Part shown: positions 41,101-51,320 of the stretch, piece after piece
Layout: each line of letters opens with the position of its first letter
Numbering within the stretch: the first letter of the stretch is position 1
Assembly (NCBI GenBank): GCA_946184125.1
Contig: CAMHEL010000004.1
Location: 1-64,000, forward strand
Reading direction: 5' to 3'
From: an uncultured Prevotellaceae bacterium
GTDB lineage: Bacteria > Bacteroidota > Bacteroidia > Bacteroidales > Bacteroidaceae
Length of the DNA: 64,000 bases
The notes under the pieces: generated by a model
Told to the model about the DNA's origin: nothing
What the model saw: the letters and a program-made list of their open reading frames with translations, nothing else
Database searches by the model: none
Made by a program: the position numbers and the translations under genes

Positions 41101-42393
41101 ATGCAAAAAACAAACTTCAAAAAATTAATGATGACAATGGCACTTTTCGCCATTTGCTCAACTGCGTCGGCACAGACTGCATCAGACCATTATCTCGACA
41201 TCAACAACTTTGAGACTATCGGTGCGCCAGACCTGACCAAAATCGATAATATCTTCCAATACAATAAATCATCTGCATCAGTAGCATGGTTGACTTTGTC
41301 TGTCTATGGTGCTGCTTATGGAGGTGGTACAAAGAATTGGTTGGAAGTATCAAACGGTAGTTCTGTGAAATTATCTTCTATTAAAAGAACTTGGAATAGT
41401 GATTCACCATTTTTAGGTAGCAGCGGATATTTCACATCTACCCCTCCTAGAGCTTTCGGCTATTCTACTTCGCAAAATACAAATGAAAGAATTATCACTT
41501 TCTACGTAACCAATATTACAGGTGTCGAATTATTAGGCACTAATTATAACAATGACCATAATACGGTTACAAAGATGACCATTTACGAATGTACTAAAAA
41601 TGCGAATGGAACCCTGACTGCAAGTACAACATCAGTATTCAACACGTCGAATACTTCTAAAAAAGATAATTTTACATTCAAAGCATTGTCTTTAAGTAGT
41701 GATAAATTTTATAAGGTAGTTTGCAGCACAATCTGCGGTTACTTTTACGAAATTGCTTTCCGCACTCCCCTTCAGTACATCGATGCGAAGATTACCAGCG
41801 CAGGTATTTCGACATTCTATTGCGATTTCCCCGTTACCATCCCCTATACTGATGATGGTCTGATGGATGTAAAGTACATCAAGGGTGTCACAAATAATTC
41901 CGCTCTTTTGGTCCGTCTTTCTACAGACGTTCCCGCAAACACTGGCGTGATATTAGAAGGTAATCCTGGTACCTACCGTTTCTATCGTAACACAGGTGCT
42001 GTAACGCCTCTGAATTTTGAGAATCTACTTTCCGGTTCCACAGAGTCCATTTCTTGCGACGAAGCGATAGCGAGAGCTGGAAAGACGGGAACCAAGGCCT
42101 TCATAATGACCCTTGGTGCTGGAGGCCCCAATGGTTACATCGGCTTCTATGGATACAAAGGTTCGACTCTGGCAGCTAATAAGGCCTATATCGTCTATGA
42201 CCCTGACGAATACAGCAACGTGTCGTTCCTTTCTCTCGGAGGTTATGGCGAAGATGACACCAACGGCATCCGTGACATCAAGTCGAACAAAACCGATGAC
42301 GCATGGTATACCCTGCAAGGCGTCCGCCTCAGCGGTGAGCCAGCACAGAGTGGCATCTATATCCACGGCGGGAAGAAAGTGGCCGTGAAATAG
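41101..42393 (+). CDS. Secreted protein of unknown function with conserved C-terminal 'WYTLQGVRL...GIYIHGGKKVAVK' tail
   Basis: Signal peptide MQKTNFKKLMMTMALFAICSTASAQ; tail similar to those of the giant protein and GH2; -7-like TAACTTTG at 40960-40967. Confidence 0.7.
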   Translation: MQKTNFKKLMMTMALFAICSTASAQTASDHYLDINNFETIGAPDLTKIDNIFQYNKSSASVAWLTLSVYGAAYGGGTKNWLEVSNGSSVKLSSIKRTWNSDSPFLGSSGYFTSTPPRAFGYSTSQNTNERIITFYVTNITGVELLGTNYNNDHNTVTKMTIYECTKNANGTLTASTTSVFNTSNTSKKDNFTFKALSLSSDKFYKVVCSTICGYFYEIAFRTPLQYIDAKITSAGISTFYCDFPVTIPYTDDGLMDVKYIKGVTNNSALLVRLSTDVPANTGVILEGNPGTYRFYRNTGAVTPLNFENLLSGSTESISCDEAIARAGKTGTKAFIMTLGAGGPNGYIGFYGYKGSTLAANKAYIVYDPDEYSNVSFLSLGGYGEDDTNGIRDIKSNKTDDAWYTLQGVRLSGEPAQSGIYIHGGKKVAVK

Positions 42394-42407
42394 ACGATAA
42401 AACAAAT

Positions 42408-42454
42408 AAAAAATGCGGATGGAGAGCCAAAAGGCTGAACCATCCGCATTTTTT
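42408..42454. terminator. Bidirectional terminator
   Basis: AAAAAATGCGGATGG / CCATCCGCATTTTTT with internal AGCC-AAAA-GGCT stem, between convergent genes. Confidence 0.85.
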
Positions 42455-42469
42455 AACCTCAGTGTTGTA

Positions 42470-43069
42470 TCAACCTTCGATTTCCACTATTTCCTTGAAT
42501 TCACACCAATAGTCAGCTTTCTCGTATGCAACTTTGCTGCCTTTAGGCACATATAGCGTCTGGCGTGTACGGTCAGGAAAACTGTTGGGGAAAATCTTCA
42601 CGGGCGACTTTTTCAGCACCGTCACCTGAATCAGTACCACACAGTCCTTGAACGCATTTTTGCCAATGTTCATCATACTTTCGGGCAAAACGATGGCTGT
42701 GAGTTTCTTGCAACCAGAAAAAGCCTCTTTCCCGATGGCATTCACATTGCTGGGTATGTCGAGGTAGGAAATCCCCGAACATTCAAAAGCATAGTCACTG
42801 ATGTACTTCAAACTGGTGGGAAGGATGGCAGTCTCAAGGTTGAAACAGTCTTTAAAAGCACCATTTCCTATTCCTGCCACACGGTAGTTCGTACCAACGG
42901 ATGTCGGGATGAAAACGGTTCCCGAGTACTTGTTCAGTGATGGTGCCACTTTCACTTCCTCGGAGACTCCGAAGCCTACTTTTTGATAATTGACCCCATC
43001 AAACACACGAGCTACCATTTGTGTTGTTACTGCGAAAATAAAGACGAAAAGAATAATTACTTTTTTCAT
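42470..43069 (-). CDS. BspA-like leucine-rich repeat (LRR_5) secreted protein
   Basis: Signal peptide MKKVIILFVFIFAVTTQMVA; 'IGNGAFKDCFNLETAILPTSLKYISDYAFECSGISYLDIPSNVNAIGKEAFSGCKKLTAIVLPESM'. A TATTTTTG -7 lies at 43106-43113 on the minus strand. Confidence 0.85.
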   Translation of the reverse strand: MKKVIILFVFIFAVTTQMVARVFDGVNYQKVGFGVSEEVKVAPSLNKYSGTVFIPTSVGTNYRVAGIGNGAFKDCFNLETAILPTSLKYISDYAFECSGISYLDIPSNVNAIGKEAFSGCKKLTAIVLPESMMNIGKNAFKDCVVLIQVTVLKKSPVKIFPNSFPDRTRQTLYVPKGSKVAYEKADYWCEFKEIVEIEG

Positions 43070-43343
43070 AAGCGCTGAATTTAGGAATGAGATACTTTTA
43101 TTTTGCAAAAATAAAAAAGAAAACACCTTTTATATAAGGGGAATTCCCTATTTTTCTTGGGGAAAATCTCTATTTCGACGAGCCAACAATCAGTTTACGG
43201 CGTTTTTGGGAACGAATCTGCGTCGTAATACAGAATGAGCATGTGATAGGAAAAAGGCGATTATGCAGTCTATATAGATAGAGAAGCCATTCTTACGGAA
43301 GGATTTTTCTTAACAATACTTATCAACATCAAACAACAACATT

Positions 43344-44822
43344 ATGAGTTTACCAATCATTATCGCAGTAGCAGTGGGAATCTTCTTGGTTCTCTTCATT
43401 GCAATGTCTTACGTGAAGGCTCCGCCTTCGTATGCATTCATCATCTCGGGTCTGAGCCGGGAGCCAAGGGTTCTCATCGGCTCCGGTGGTTTCCGCATCC
43501 CCTTCCTTGAGCGCCTCGACAAGGTGTATCTCGGTCAGATTACCGTTGACATCAAGACCGAGGAGAGTGTGCCCACCAACGACTTCATCAACGTCGATGT
43601 GGATGCCGTGGCGAAAATCCGCGTCACCCCAACGTCGGAGGGTACACGTTTGGCAGCAAAGAACTTCCTCAACATGTCTCCCACCGAAATTGCGGAACAG
43701 CTTCAGGACTCCCTCCAGGGTAACATGCGTGAGATTATCGGCACGCTCGACCTACGCTCGCTCAACACCGACCGCGACGGCTTCTCCGACCAGGTGATGA
43801 TGAAAGCCTCGCCCGACATGAGCAAACTGGGTATCGAAATCATCAGCTGCAACATCCAGAATGTGACCGACCGCGAAGGACTCATCCATGACCTTGGAGC
43901 CGACAACACAGCGAAAATCAAGAAAGAGGCCTCCATCAACCGTGCCAATGCTGAGCGCGACGTGAAGATAGAGGTGGCTCATGCCGACCGTGAGGCCAAC
44001 GCTGCCCGTGTGGACGCCGACACCGCCATCGCCATCAAGAACAATGAACTGGCACTGAAACGCGCCGCCCTGAAACTACAGGCCGACACCGCTCAGGCCG
44101 ATGCCGATGCCGCCTATTCCATCCAGCAACAGGAGCAGCAGAAGACCATCAACATCAAGACGGTGGAGGCGGAGATTGAGAAAACCCGCCGTGAACAAAT
44201 CCTCTCACGTGAGCAGATTGAAATCCGCATCAACACCCTTGCCGCCGAGGTGGAGAAGAAAGCCGATGCCGACAAATACCAAATCCAGAAGCAGGCCGAG
44301 GCCGACCTGGAGCAGCGCAAGCGTATCGCTGAGGCCCAGCGCTATGAGGCAGAGCAACAGGCACTTGCCCGCAATGCCGCCTCCGATGCCTCCCGTTATC
44401 AACTGGAGCAAGAGGCCGAGGGTATCAAAGCCAAAGGAGAAGCCGAGGCCTACGCCATCCTGAAGAAGGGAGAGGCCGAAGCACAGGCCATGGACCGCAA
44501 GGCCGAGGCCTACAAGAAATACAACAGCGCAGCTGTGGTGCAGATGATTATCGAGGTGCTTCCCCAGGTGGTGGAGAACGTGGCCAAGCCCATCAGCGCC
44601 ATCAAGGACGTGAATATCTACAGCAGCGACGGTGGTGGCATCTCATCGATGTCGGGCAACGTGCCCGTAGCCATCAAACAGGCATTCGACGTCATCCAGT
44701 CGGCCACTGGTGTAGATATGGCCGACATCATGCGCGCCGGCACCATCGAGGCTAAGACCACCCGGAACATCAACCTCAATGAGGCCGCCCAGGATGTGGT
44801 GGACGGCATCACCAAGGAATAA
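43344..44822 (+). CDS. SPFH/flotillin family protein
   Basis: N-terminal TM, 'PPSYAFIISGLSREPRVLIGSGGFRIPFLERLDKVYLGQITVDIKTEE', long A/E-rich coiled coil, C-terminal 'PISAIKDVNIYSSDGG'. Confidence 0.9.
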   Translation: MSLPIIIAVAVGIFLVLFIAMSYVKAPPSYAFIISGLSREPRVLIGSGGFRIPFLERLDKVYLGQITVDIKTEESVPTNDFINVDVDAVAKIRVTPTSEGTRLAAKNFLNMSPTEIAEQLQDSLQGNMREIIGTLDLRSLNTDRDGFSDQVMMKASPDMSKLGIEIISCNIQNVTDREGLIHDLGADNTAKIKKEASINRANAERDVKIEVAHADREANAARVDADTAIAIKNNELALKRAALKLQADTAQADADAAYSIQQQEQQKTINIKTVEAEIEKTRREQILSREQIEIRINTLAAEVEKKADADKYQIQKQAEADLEQRKRIAEAQRYEAEQQALARNAASDASRYQLEQEAEGIKAKGEAEAYAILKKGEAEAQAMDRKAEAYKKYNSAAVVQMIIEVLPQVVENVAKPISAIKDVNIYSSDGGGISSMSGNVPVAIKQAFDVIQSATGVDMADIMRAGTIEAKTTRNINLNEAAQDVVDGITKE

Positions 44823-44842
44823 ACGATATACGGAAAAACAAG

Positions 44843-44885
44843 AAAACGGAATAACAGGATTTTGGGTATCCTGTTATTCCGTTTT
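44843..44885. terminator. Bidirectional terminator between SPFH and GH28 genes
   Basis: AAAACGGAATAACAGGAT / ATCCTGTTATTCCGTTTT, 18-bp perfect stem, 7-nt loop. Confidence 0.85.
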
Positions 44886-44905
44886 TCCGTCATTCCGTAA
44901 AAGTT

Positions 44906-46369
44906 TTATTTGTCCTGAACGTTTTCTCTGCTGATGTTACGGCAGTTATTGAATTCAGAGGGCTTGGTGGCCGTGATGTGAATGTTCTTCAGATAGATGT
45001 TCTCGATGGGTTTTTCGGGAAGGCCATTGAAATACAAGGCGCGGTTAGCATTGCGGCACACCACATCCTCGATATGTATGTCGCGGAACTCAGGTGTGGT
45101 TTCGTCGACGGGTTTTAGGTCGCTATTATTGACCTTCTCACCACTCTCCATCACTTCAACCACCGACTTCCCTCCGTAATAAAGGTCGAAGGTGATGGCA
45201 TCGGCCTGGATGTCGAACATCGATATTCTCCGTATGAAGATGTTGCTCACGACACCGCCACGGCCCCTGCAACTCTTGAAGCGCAAGCCTACATCAGTGC
45301 CAAGGAACTGGCAGTTGTCGACAAGGATATTGTACACGCCACCACTCATCTCGCTTCCCACGACGAAGCCGCCATGCCCCTGAAAGACAGTGCATCCATC
45401 GACAACGACATTCTCACAGGGACGTCCGCGACGACGTCCGTCGGCATCCTTGCCGCTCTTGATGCAGATGCCATCGTCGCCGGCATCGAAGGTGCAGTTG
45501 ACGATTAGCGCATTGCGGCACGACTCCAAATCGAGGGCATCGCCATTCTGCGCATAAGCCGGATTGCGGGCGAGGACATTGTCGAGGATGATGTTCTCAC
45601 ACATCAAGGGATGGATGTTCCATGCGGGGGAATTCTGAAAGATGACATCCTTTAGCAGGACATTCTTGCATTCCACCAGACTGACCATTACAGGGCGCAG
45701 GAAGCGGCGGATGCTCTCCCACTCCGCATCGGTCTTCAGTCCCTGGGGCACGTTCATCAGTGCCAGCGAGTCGCCCTTGCGATAGCCTTCCGAGGGGAAC
45801 CAGAGGTCGTTGCGCTTGAATACGCCACCCTGCGAGGTGATTTTCTTCCACTGTCCTTCTGTCACTTTGCTTTTTTTGAGCGGCCGCCAGTAGACGCCAT
45901 TACCATCGATGGCGCCCTGTCCGGTGATGGCAATATTGGTAGCCTTATAAGCATAGATGGGCGATTGGCAGCGGCGTGTCTCCAGTCCCTCAAACGATGT
46001 CTTAATGATGGGATACAACGTCTCATCGCCGGAGAAGAGGATGACAGCCCCCTTTTCCAAATGGAGGTTGATGTTGCTTTGCAGTTGTATCGGTCCGGTA
46101 AACCACACTCCTTGTGGCACGACAAGCTTTCCCCCACCCCGTGAGCTCAAATCCTTGATAGCCTTTGCGAATGCATCGGTGCATAGTTTCGAACCATCGC
46201 CATTCGCACCATAGTCGGACAGGCTCACGGTGAGACTTGGAAACAGAGGGGCACGCACCTCGGGCATGGAGAACGGCAGGTTTTCGGTGTATTTCTTGTA
46301 GGGGTTGTCCTGGGCAACACATAAGGTGCATGCCAGGGCCAGACAGCATGTGATGAAGATTTTTTTCAT
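44906..46369 (-). CDS. Glycoside hydrolase family 28 (polygalacturonase-like)
   Basis: 'SLSDYGANGDGSKLCTDAFAKAI', 'NSPAWNIHPLMCENIILDNVLARNP...NGDALDLESCRNALIVNCTFDAGDDGICIKSGKD', 'GHGGFVVGSEMSGGVYNILVDNC'. Confidence 0.92.
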   Translation of the reverse strand: MKKIFITCCLALACTLCVAQDNPYKKYTENLPFSMPEVRAPLFPSLTVSLSDYGANGDGSKLCTDAFAKAIKDLSSRGGGKLVVPQGVWFTGPIQLQSNINLHLEKGAVILFSGDETLYPIIKTSFEGLETRRCQSPIYAYKATNIAITGQGAIDGNGVYWRPLKKSKVTEGQWKKITSQGGVFKRNDLWFPSEGYRKGDSLALMNVPQGLKTDAEWESIRRFLRPVMVSLVECKNVLLKDVIFQNSPAWNIHPLMCENIILDNVLARNPAYAQNGDALDLESCRNALIVNCTFDAGDDGICIKSGKDADGRRRGRPCENVVVDGCTVFQGHGGFVVGSEMSGGVYNILVDNCQFLGTDVGLRFKSCRGRGGVVSNIFIRRISMFDIQADAITFDLYYGGKSVVEVMESGEKVNNSDLKPVDETTPEFRDIHIEDVVCRNANRALYFNGLPEKPIENIYLKNIHITATKPSEFNNCRNISRENVQDK

Positions 46370-46432
46370 TTGTAGAAGGTTTTTGGGGTTATAAGTAGTT
46401 ATTTCTGCTCTTGCTATTCGTCAAGCTCTCTG

Positions 46433-47266
46433 TCATTCCTCGATTTCCGACAGTTCGCGGACAAATCCGTGGTAGATGGTGGCACATACCTCGCGGGGTG
46501 CATACCTTTGGAAACCGAGTGTATAGCGTATGGAATGCACGGCCTTGATGGGGCTGCTGACCACAAATCCTCCCTTGCTCTCATGGAAATCCCATGGGCG
46601 GAGACGTTTCTGGTCGTCAAGACTCACGGCATTCAGCACGGCTTGGTGGGCATTGCCCGTCATGCGTGTCATGAAAGGCAACTCATCGATGGTGAAACCG
46701 AAAGCCTCGACCAGCAGACTCCCCTGGTAGTTGGCCATGCGCGTAAATCCGGTCTTTGACAGCCAGCTCTCCATTTTCACGAAGTCGACTTTCCCTCCCT
46801 CGCTCCTGAGATAGCGCCCCAGGTCGATGATGCCTTTCAGATAGCTCTTCCCGGTGAGAATAAGACCTACGTTGACGACGATGATGGCCAGTAGCTGCAG
46901 GGTCTCATAAGATTTCTCTGGGTCGGCATACTCCCGGCTGATGATTTGCTGGAGGATTTTATTGTTCTTCCTGCTTTGCAGGTGGATATGGGCCACGTCG
47001 TAGAGTTCGGTGAAACTTGGCGACGGCGATGTCTTCAGCAGTTCCCTGATGTGCTCTATCTGCTCGGGTGGGATATTGAGGTTGTCGTCGTAATAGTAAT
47101 TCTGCAGTCCTTTGGCAAAGACGGGGGTCAGCCCATGCTTATGGGCGAGAGTCACCAGTTTCGCCCACTTGAAGCCCGACATGAGAAAGACGGGCTTGGT
47201 CTCGTCGAAAGCTCCACGGCGGAGGATGTGGAGGAAATTATTGAGGGAAACGCTGTATTTTTGCAT
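46433..47266 (-). CDS. Uncharacterized protein, possibly related to nucleotidyltransferase-like Bacteroidales proteins but lacking an evident catalytic motif
   Basis: 277-aa intact ORF, 21 bp downstream of nhaC; no signal peptide or recognised catalytic motif. Confidence 0.6.
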   Translation of the reverse strand: MQKYSVSLNNFLHILRRGAFDETKPVFLMSGFKWAKLVTLAHKHGLTPVFAKGLQNYYYDDNLNIPPEQIEHIRELLKTSPSPSFTELYDVAHIHLQSRKNNKILQQIISREYADPEKSYETLQLLAIIVVNVGLILTGKSYLKGIIDLGRYLRSEGGKVDFVKMESWLSKTGFTRMANYQGSLLVEAFGFTIDELPFMTRMTGNAHQAVLNAVSLDDQKRLRPWDFHESKGGFVVSSPIKAVHSIRYTLGFQRYAPREVCATIYHGFVRELSEIEE

Positions 47267-47287
47267 GAATGTCGTATTGGTAAGGAA

Positions 47288-48562
47288 TCAGGAGTACCGC
47301 TTGGGATAGCGCAGCAGGATGGCGAGTATGGCCACCACTCCAAGGACGAAGGGATAGTAAAGGTAGGGTATGATTTGTATGGGATTGATTTGTGCAAGTC
47401 CGGCAGCCATGAGCACCTGCGCACCATAGGGCAGCATGCCCTGTGTGACGCACGAGAAGGTGTCGAGAATGCTTGCGCACTTGCGGCTGTCGAGGCCGAA
47501 ACGGTCGCCGATGGTCTTCGAGATGTCGCCCACGGTGAGTATGGCCACAGTATTGTTGGCGGTGCAGATATTGACGACGCTCACCAGAGCCGCTATCGAC
47601 AGTTCGGCCCCTCTCTTGCTGCTCACCTTGGCGGTGAGTAGGCGGATGAGGAAGTCGATGCCGCCGTTGATGCGTATCACCTCGAGCAATCCGCCAGCCA
47701 TCATGGTGATGATAATCAGTTCTCCCATGCCAGTGATGCCTGCCCCCATGGCGTTCATCCACCCGAAGATGTCGTAGGAATGTGTGCAGATGCCGATGAT
47801 GCCAGTGAGCAAGAGACCGAGCGTGAGCACCGCCATGACATTCATGCCCAGGGCAGCAGCCACAAGCACCACGATATAGGGGACTACCTTGACATACTCT
47901 ACGGCGGGAATGTCGGTGGGCGACTGAGTGCCAGTGCCCATGAATACATAAATGACGAGGATGATGGCAGCTGCCGGGAGAGTGATGAACAGATTGACCC
48001 TGAACTTGTCGCTGAGCCGGCAATGCTGTGTCGTGGTGGCGACGATCGTGGTGTCGGAGATGAACGAGAGGTTGTCGCCGAAGAACGCCCCTCCCACCAC
48101 GACGGCAGTGAGGAGCGCCACGCTGCCACCAGTGGAGACTGCCAGTCCCGATGCGATGGGGGCCAGTGCGACGATGGTGCCCACACTGGTTCCCACGGAG
48201 AGCGAGATGAAGCAAGCCGCGATGAAGAGTCCGGCGAGTATCATGCTGCTCGGCAGGAGCGACAGCGTGAGGTTGACGGTGGCATCGATACACCCCATGT
48301 CCTTCGCCGAACCGGCAAATGCCCCCGCCATGACGAATATCCACAGCATGAGGATGAGGTTGCTGGTGCTTGCCCCTCGGCTGTAGTGTTCGATGCGCTT
48401 GTTGAGCGACTTCTCGCCGGTGATGGCCACAGCATAGATGCTGGCAACCATGAAAGCCACCGTCAAAGGAATTTTGTAGAAGTCGCCGGCCAGCAAGGAG
48501 CCCACCAGATAGACCGCTACGAACACCATCAGTGGGCTGAGTGCCAGCAGACCTTTTCTCAT
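47288..48562 (-). CDS. NhaC-family Na+/H+ antiporter-like transporter
   Basis: 'MRKGLLALSPLMVFVAVYLVGSLLAGDFYKIPLTVAFMVASIYAVA', 'GGAFFGDNLSFISDTTIVATTTQ', 'ASILDTFSCVTQGMLPYGAQVLMAAGL'. Confidence 0.85.
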   Translation of the reverse strand: MRKGLLALSPLMVFVAVYLVGSLLAGDFYKIPLTVAFMVASIYAVAITGEKSLNKRIEHYSRGASTSNLILMLWIFVMAGAFAGSAKDMGCIDATVNLTLSLLPSSMILAGLFIAACFISLSVGTSVGTIVALAPIASGLAVSTGGSVALLTAVVVGGAFFGDNLSFISDTTIVATTTQHCRLSDKFRVNLFITLPAAAIILVIYVFMGTGTQSPTDIPAVEYVKVVPYIVVLVAAALGMNVMAVLTLGLLLTGIIGICTHSYDIFGWMNAMGAGITGMGELIIITMMAGGLLEVIRINGGIDFLIRLLTAKVSSKRGAELSIAALVSVVNICTANNTVAILTVGDISKTIGDRFGLDSRKCASILDTFSCVTQGMLPYGAQVLMAAGLAQINPIQIIPYLYYPFVLGVVAILAILLRYPKRYS

Positions 48563-48596
48563 CGCTGTGGAGTCAGAAACAGTTAGTTCTTATCGT

Positions 48597-50093
48597 TTAG
48601 AGCGTCACACCATTTTTGAAGATGGAAATCTCGCGGTAGCCATTCTCCTCATTGCGTGTCCGCTCGCCATTGGCCACTGCAATGATTTTGTCGGTGAACG
48701 CGCGCACAAGTTCATCCATGGAGGTGCCTTCCACCAGCAGTCCGGCATTGAAGTCTATCCAGTTGGGCTTGCGTGCGAAGAGCGTGCTGTTGGTGGAGAT
48801 TTTCATCGTTGGGATGAAGGTGCCGAAGGGCGTTCCACGTCCTGTGGTGAAGAGGACAATCTGGCATCCAGCAGAGGCCAGTGCGGTGGCAGCCACGAGG
48901 TCGTTGCCGGGTGCGGAGAGCAGGTTAAGGCCTTTTGTGGTCAACCTGTCGCCGTAGCCGAGCACTCCGCTGACGGGTGCACGTCCACATTTCTGGGTGC
49001 ATCCGAGGGCCTTGTCCTCGAGAGTGGAGATGCCTCCTGCCTTGTTGCCCGGTGAGGGGTTCTCCCCCACAGGCTCACCGTGGCTGAGGAAATATTCCTT
49101 GAAGTCGTTCACCAGTTTTACGGTCTGCTCAAAAAGTTCGGGTGTCGTGCATCGGTTCATGAGGATGGTCTCTGCACCGAACATCTCAGGCACCTCGGTG
49201 AGGATGGAGGTACCCCCCTGGGCCACGAGATAGTCGGAGAAGGCTCCAACAAGCGGATTGGCAGTGATGCCGCTCAGGCCGTCGCTACCCCCACATTTCA
49301 GTCCCACGCGCAAGTCGCTCAACGGACAAACCTGGCGTTTGTCGGCAGCAGCGAGGGCATAAAGTTCGCGTAGGATGTCCATGCCTGCCTCTACCTCGTC
49401 GCCGTCGACGCGCTGTGTGACGAGGAGGCGTATGCGCTGCTTGTCGTAATCGCCCAGCATGTTCATGAAGTCGTCGGGCTGGTTGTTCTCGCATCCGAGT
49501 CCCACGACGAGCACAGCCCCGGCATTGGGGTGCAGCACGATGTCGCGCAGCACTTTGCGGGTGTTCTCATGGTCGTCGCTCAACTGCGAGCAGCCATAGT
49601 TGTGATGCCATGCATGAATGGCGTCGATGTCCTTCCCTCCCGTCTCAGCCATCAGCTGTGCGGCGAGTTTCTCTGCGATGCCGTTGACGCATCCCACGGT
49701 GGGGACAATCCACACTTCGTTGCGGATGCCCACCTCTCCGTTGCTGCGCTTGTATCCGTTAAAAGTGCGTCCTTCGTTGGGGATGTTAAGGCTGCTGTCC
49801 ACGGGATGATACTCATAGGTGAGGGTTCCGGCAAGATTGGTCTTCAGGTTGTTCTCATTGACCCATTCTCCGGCCTTCAGGTCGGTGATGGCGTGCCCTA
49901 TGGGATAGCCATATTTGATGATGTCGGCTCCCTTCTGGGTGTCGGCGATGAGGATTTTGTGCCCCATGGGGGTGTCCTGTGCAATCTCGATGTTATTCCC
50001 ATCGACCACAATTACCTCACCGGCTTGGAAAGCCCTGAGTGCGACCACCACAGAGTCGGCGGGATTGATTTTGAGGAATGATGCTTGTTTCAT
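48597..50093 (-). CDS. uxaA: Altronate dehydratase
   Basis: 'LKINPADSVVVALRAFQAGEVI', 'GYKRSNGEVGIRNEVWIVPTVGCVNG', 'GLKCGGSDGLSGITANPLVGAFSD', 'CTTPELFEQT' are UxaA/GarD family blocks; start at the second Met. Confidence 0.9.
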   Translation of the reverse strand: MKQASFLKINPADSVVVALRAFQAGEVIVVDGNNIEIAQDTPMGHKILIADTQKGADIIKYGYPIGHAITDLKAGEWVNENNLKTNLAGTLTYEYHPVDSSLNIPNEGRTFNGYKRSNGEVGIRNEVWIVPTVGCVNGIAEKLAAQLMAETGGKDIDAIHAWHHNYGCSQLSDDHENTRKVLRDIVLHPNAGAVLVVGLGCENNQPDDFMNMLGDYDKQRIRLLVTQRVDGDEVEAGMDILRELYALAAADKRQVCPLSDLRVGLKCGGSDGLSGITANPLVGAFSDYLVAQGGTSILTEVPEMFGAETILMNRCTTPELFEQTVKLVNDFKEYFLSHGEPVGENPSPGNKAGGISTLEDKALGCTQKCGRAPVSGVLGYGDRLTTKGLNLLSAPGNDLVAATALASAGCQIVLFTTGRGTPFGTFIPTMKISTNSTLFARKPNWIDFNAGLLVEGTSMDELVRAFTDKIIAVANGERTRNEENGYREISIFKNGVTL

Positions 50094-50202
50094 AATTACA
50101 TTCAAGTTTTTGTTGAACGTTTTATTCTAAAAGTTTGTTTTATAGATTAGTAAATACGTCGAATAAAAATGAAACGAGGCGGGTCCATGCACCGCCCCGT
50201 CA

Positions 50203-51267
50203 TCATATCATAGTCCGTTGATAGAAGTCCACATTCTCCTTGTTAAGGATTTCGATGGGCATATAGTTGATAGGCTTGACTTTCTGTTTGAGAACGATGG
50301 CGCTGAAGAGTGCCTCCACGCAGTAGTAGCCCTGCATGAAGGCGTGCTGTGCGATGAGGAAGGAGATGCTTCCCTCTCTGAGACATTTGGCGTTTTTCTG
50401 CACCATGTCATAGCCCATGATTTGCACGTTTCGGCGATTGGTCCTGAGGAGGAATTCCCCCACGATATGAGCTTTGGAGCAGAAGGTGATGCAGTGGTGG
50501 GTCTTTGGGTGGCTGCTGAAATATTCCTCGAGAATATCATCGTATGTGGCCTTCTCCTCCTCAAGAGGCAGGTTCACCTCGAGTATGCTGATGTTGGGGA
50601 AATGGTCGTGCATATAGTGCCTGAATCCCACCTCCCGGTTGTCCTGCTGTTTGCTGGCGACCCTTCCGTTCTTCATCTGCTTCATAATCATGATTTCGGT
50701 GCTTCCTCCTGCGATGAGCATGAGCATCTTGGCTGCGAAATAGCCACTGCAGAAAGAGTCCTGACCATAGAAAGACAGAGGCTTGAGGTCGGGCATGTAG
50801 GAGTCGAGCATGACGAAGGGTATCGAGCGCTCGTGCAGCTGGTCGGTGAAGGCTCTTGTCAGGTCGAGGCTTGAGGGCACGATAATCACCCCGTCGGGGT
50901 TGGCATCGAGGCATTCTTGGCAAACTTGAGTGAAGGTGTCGTCCTCAAAGCGCTTATAGTACAGCATCTTGACATCGATATTGAAGTCACGCCGTGCCAG
51001 GCAGGCTTTGTTTGCCCCTTCCTCTATCTCTTCCCAATAAGCCTCAGAAGCATGTTTCGGCATAATCAGGTAAAAGGTGTAAGAACGGTTGTATGCCAGG
51101 GCGCTGGCATACACATTGGGCTGATAGTTCATCTCCTCGAGTGCTTTCTCCACCTTCTCTCTTGCAGGTGGCGACACATTGGGGCGTCCGTGAAGCACCC
51201 TGTCGACAGTTCCCACCGACACCCCCGCCCTTGCAGCAATGTCTTTTATTCTGATTTTATCTGCCAT
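50203..51267 (-). CDS. LacI-family transcriptional regulator
   Basis: N-terminal HTH '[52 protein letters not shown]' and periplasmic-binding-like effector domain. Confidence 0.93.
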   Translation of the reverse strand: MADKIRIKDIAARAGVSVGTVDRVLHGRPNVSPPAREKVEKALEEMNYQPNVYASALAYNRSYTFYLIMPKHASEAYWEEIEEGANKACLARRDFNIDVKMLYYKRFEDDTFTQVCQECLDANPDGVIIVPSSLDLTRAFTDQLHERSIPFVMLDSYMPDLKPLSFYGQDSFCSGYFAAKMLMLIAGGSTEIMIMKQMKNGRVASKQQDNREVGFRHYMHDHFPNISILEVNLPLEEEKATYDDILEEYFSSHPKTHHCITFCSKAHIVGEFLLRTNRRNVQIMGYDMVQKNAKCLREGSISFLIAQHAFMQGYYCVEALFSAIVLKQKVKPINYMPIEILNKENVDFYQRTMI

Positions 51268-51320
51268 TATACATTTATGCCAGTTCTTGATGTCATGTGT
51301 TCAAGAACTGGCTGTTTTTC

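Noticed and set aside
47238-48344. 368-aa minus-strand His/Arg-rich ORF overlapping nhaC
   Set aside because: Alternative frame of nhaC; the nhaC frame has transporter motifs, whereas this one is compositionally abnormal.
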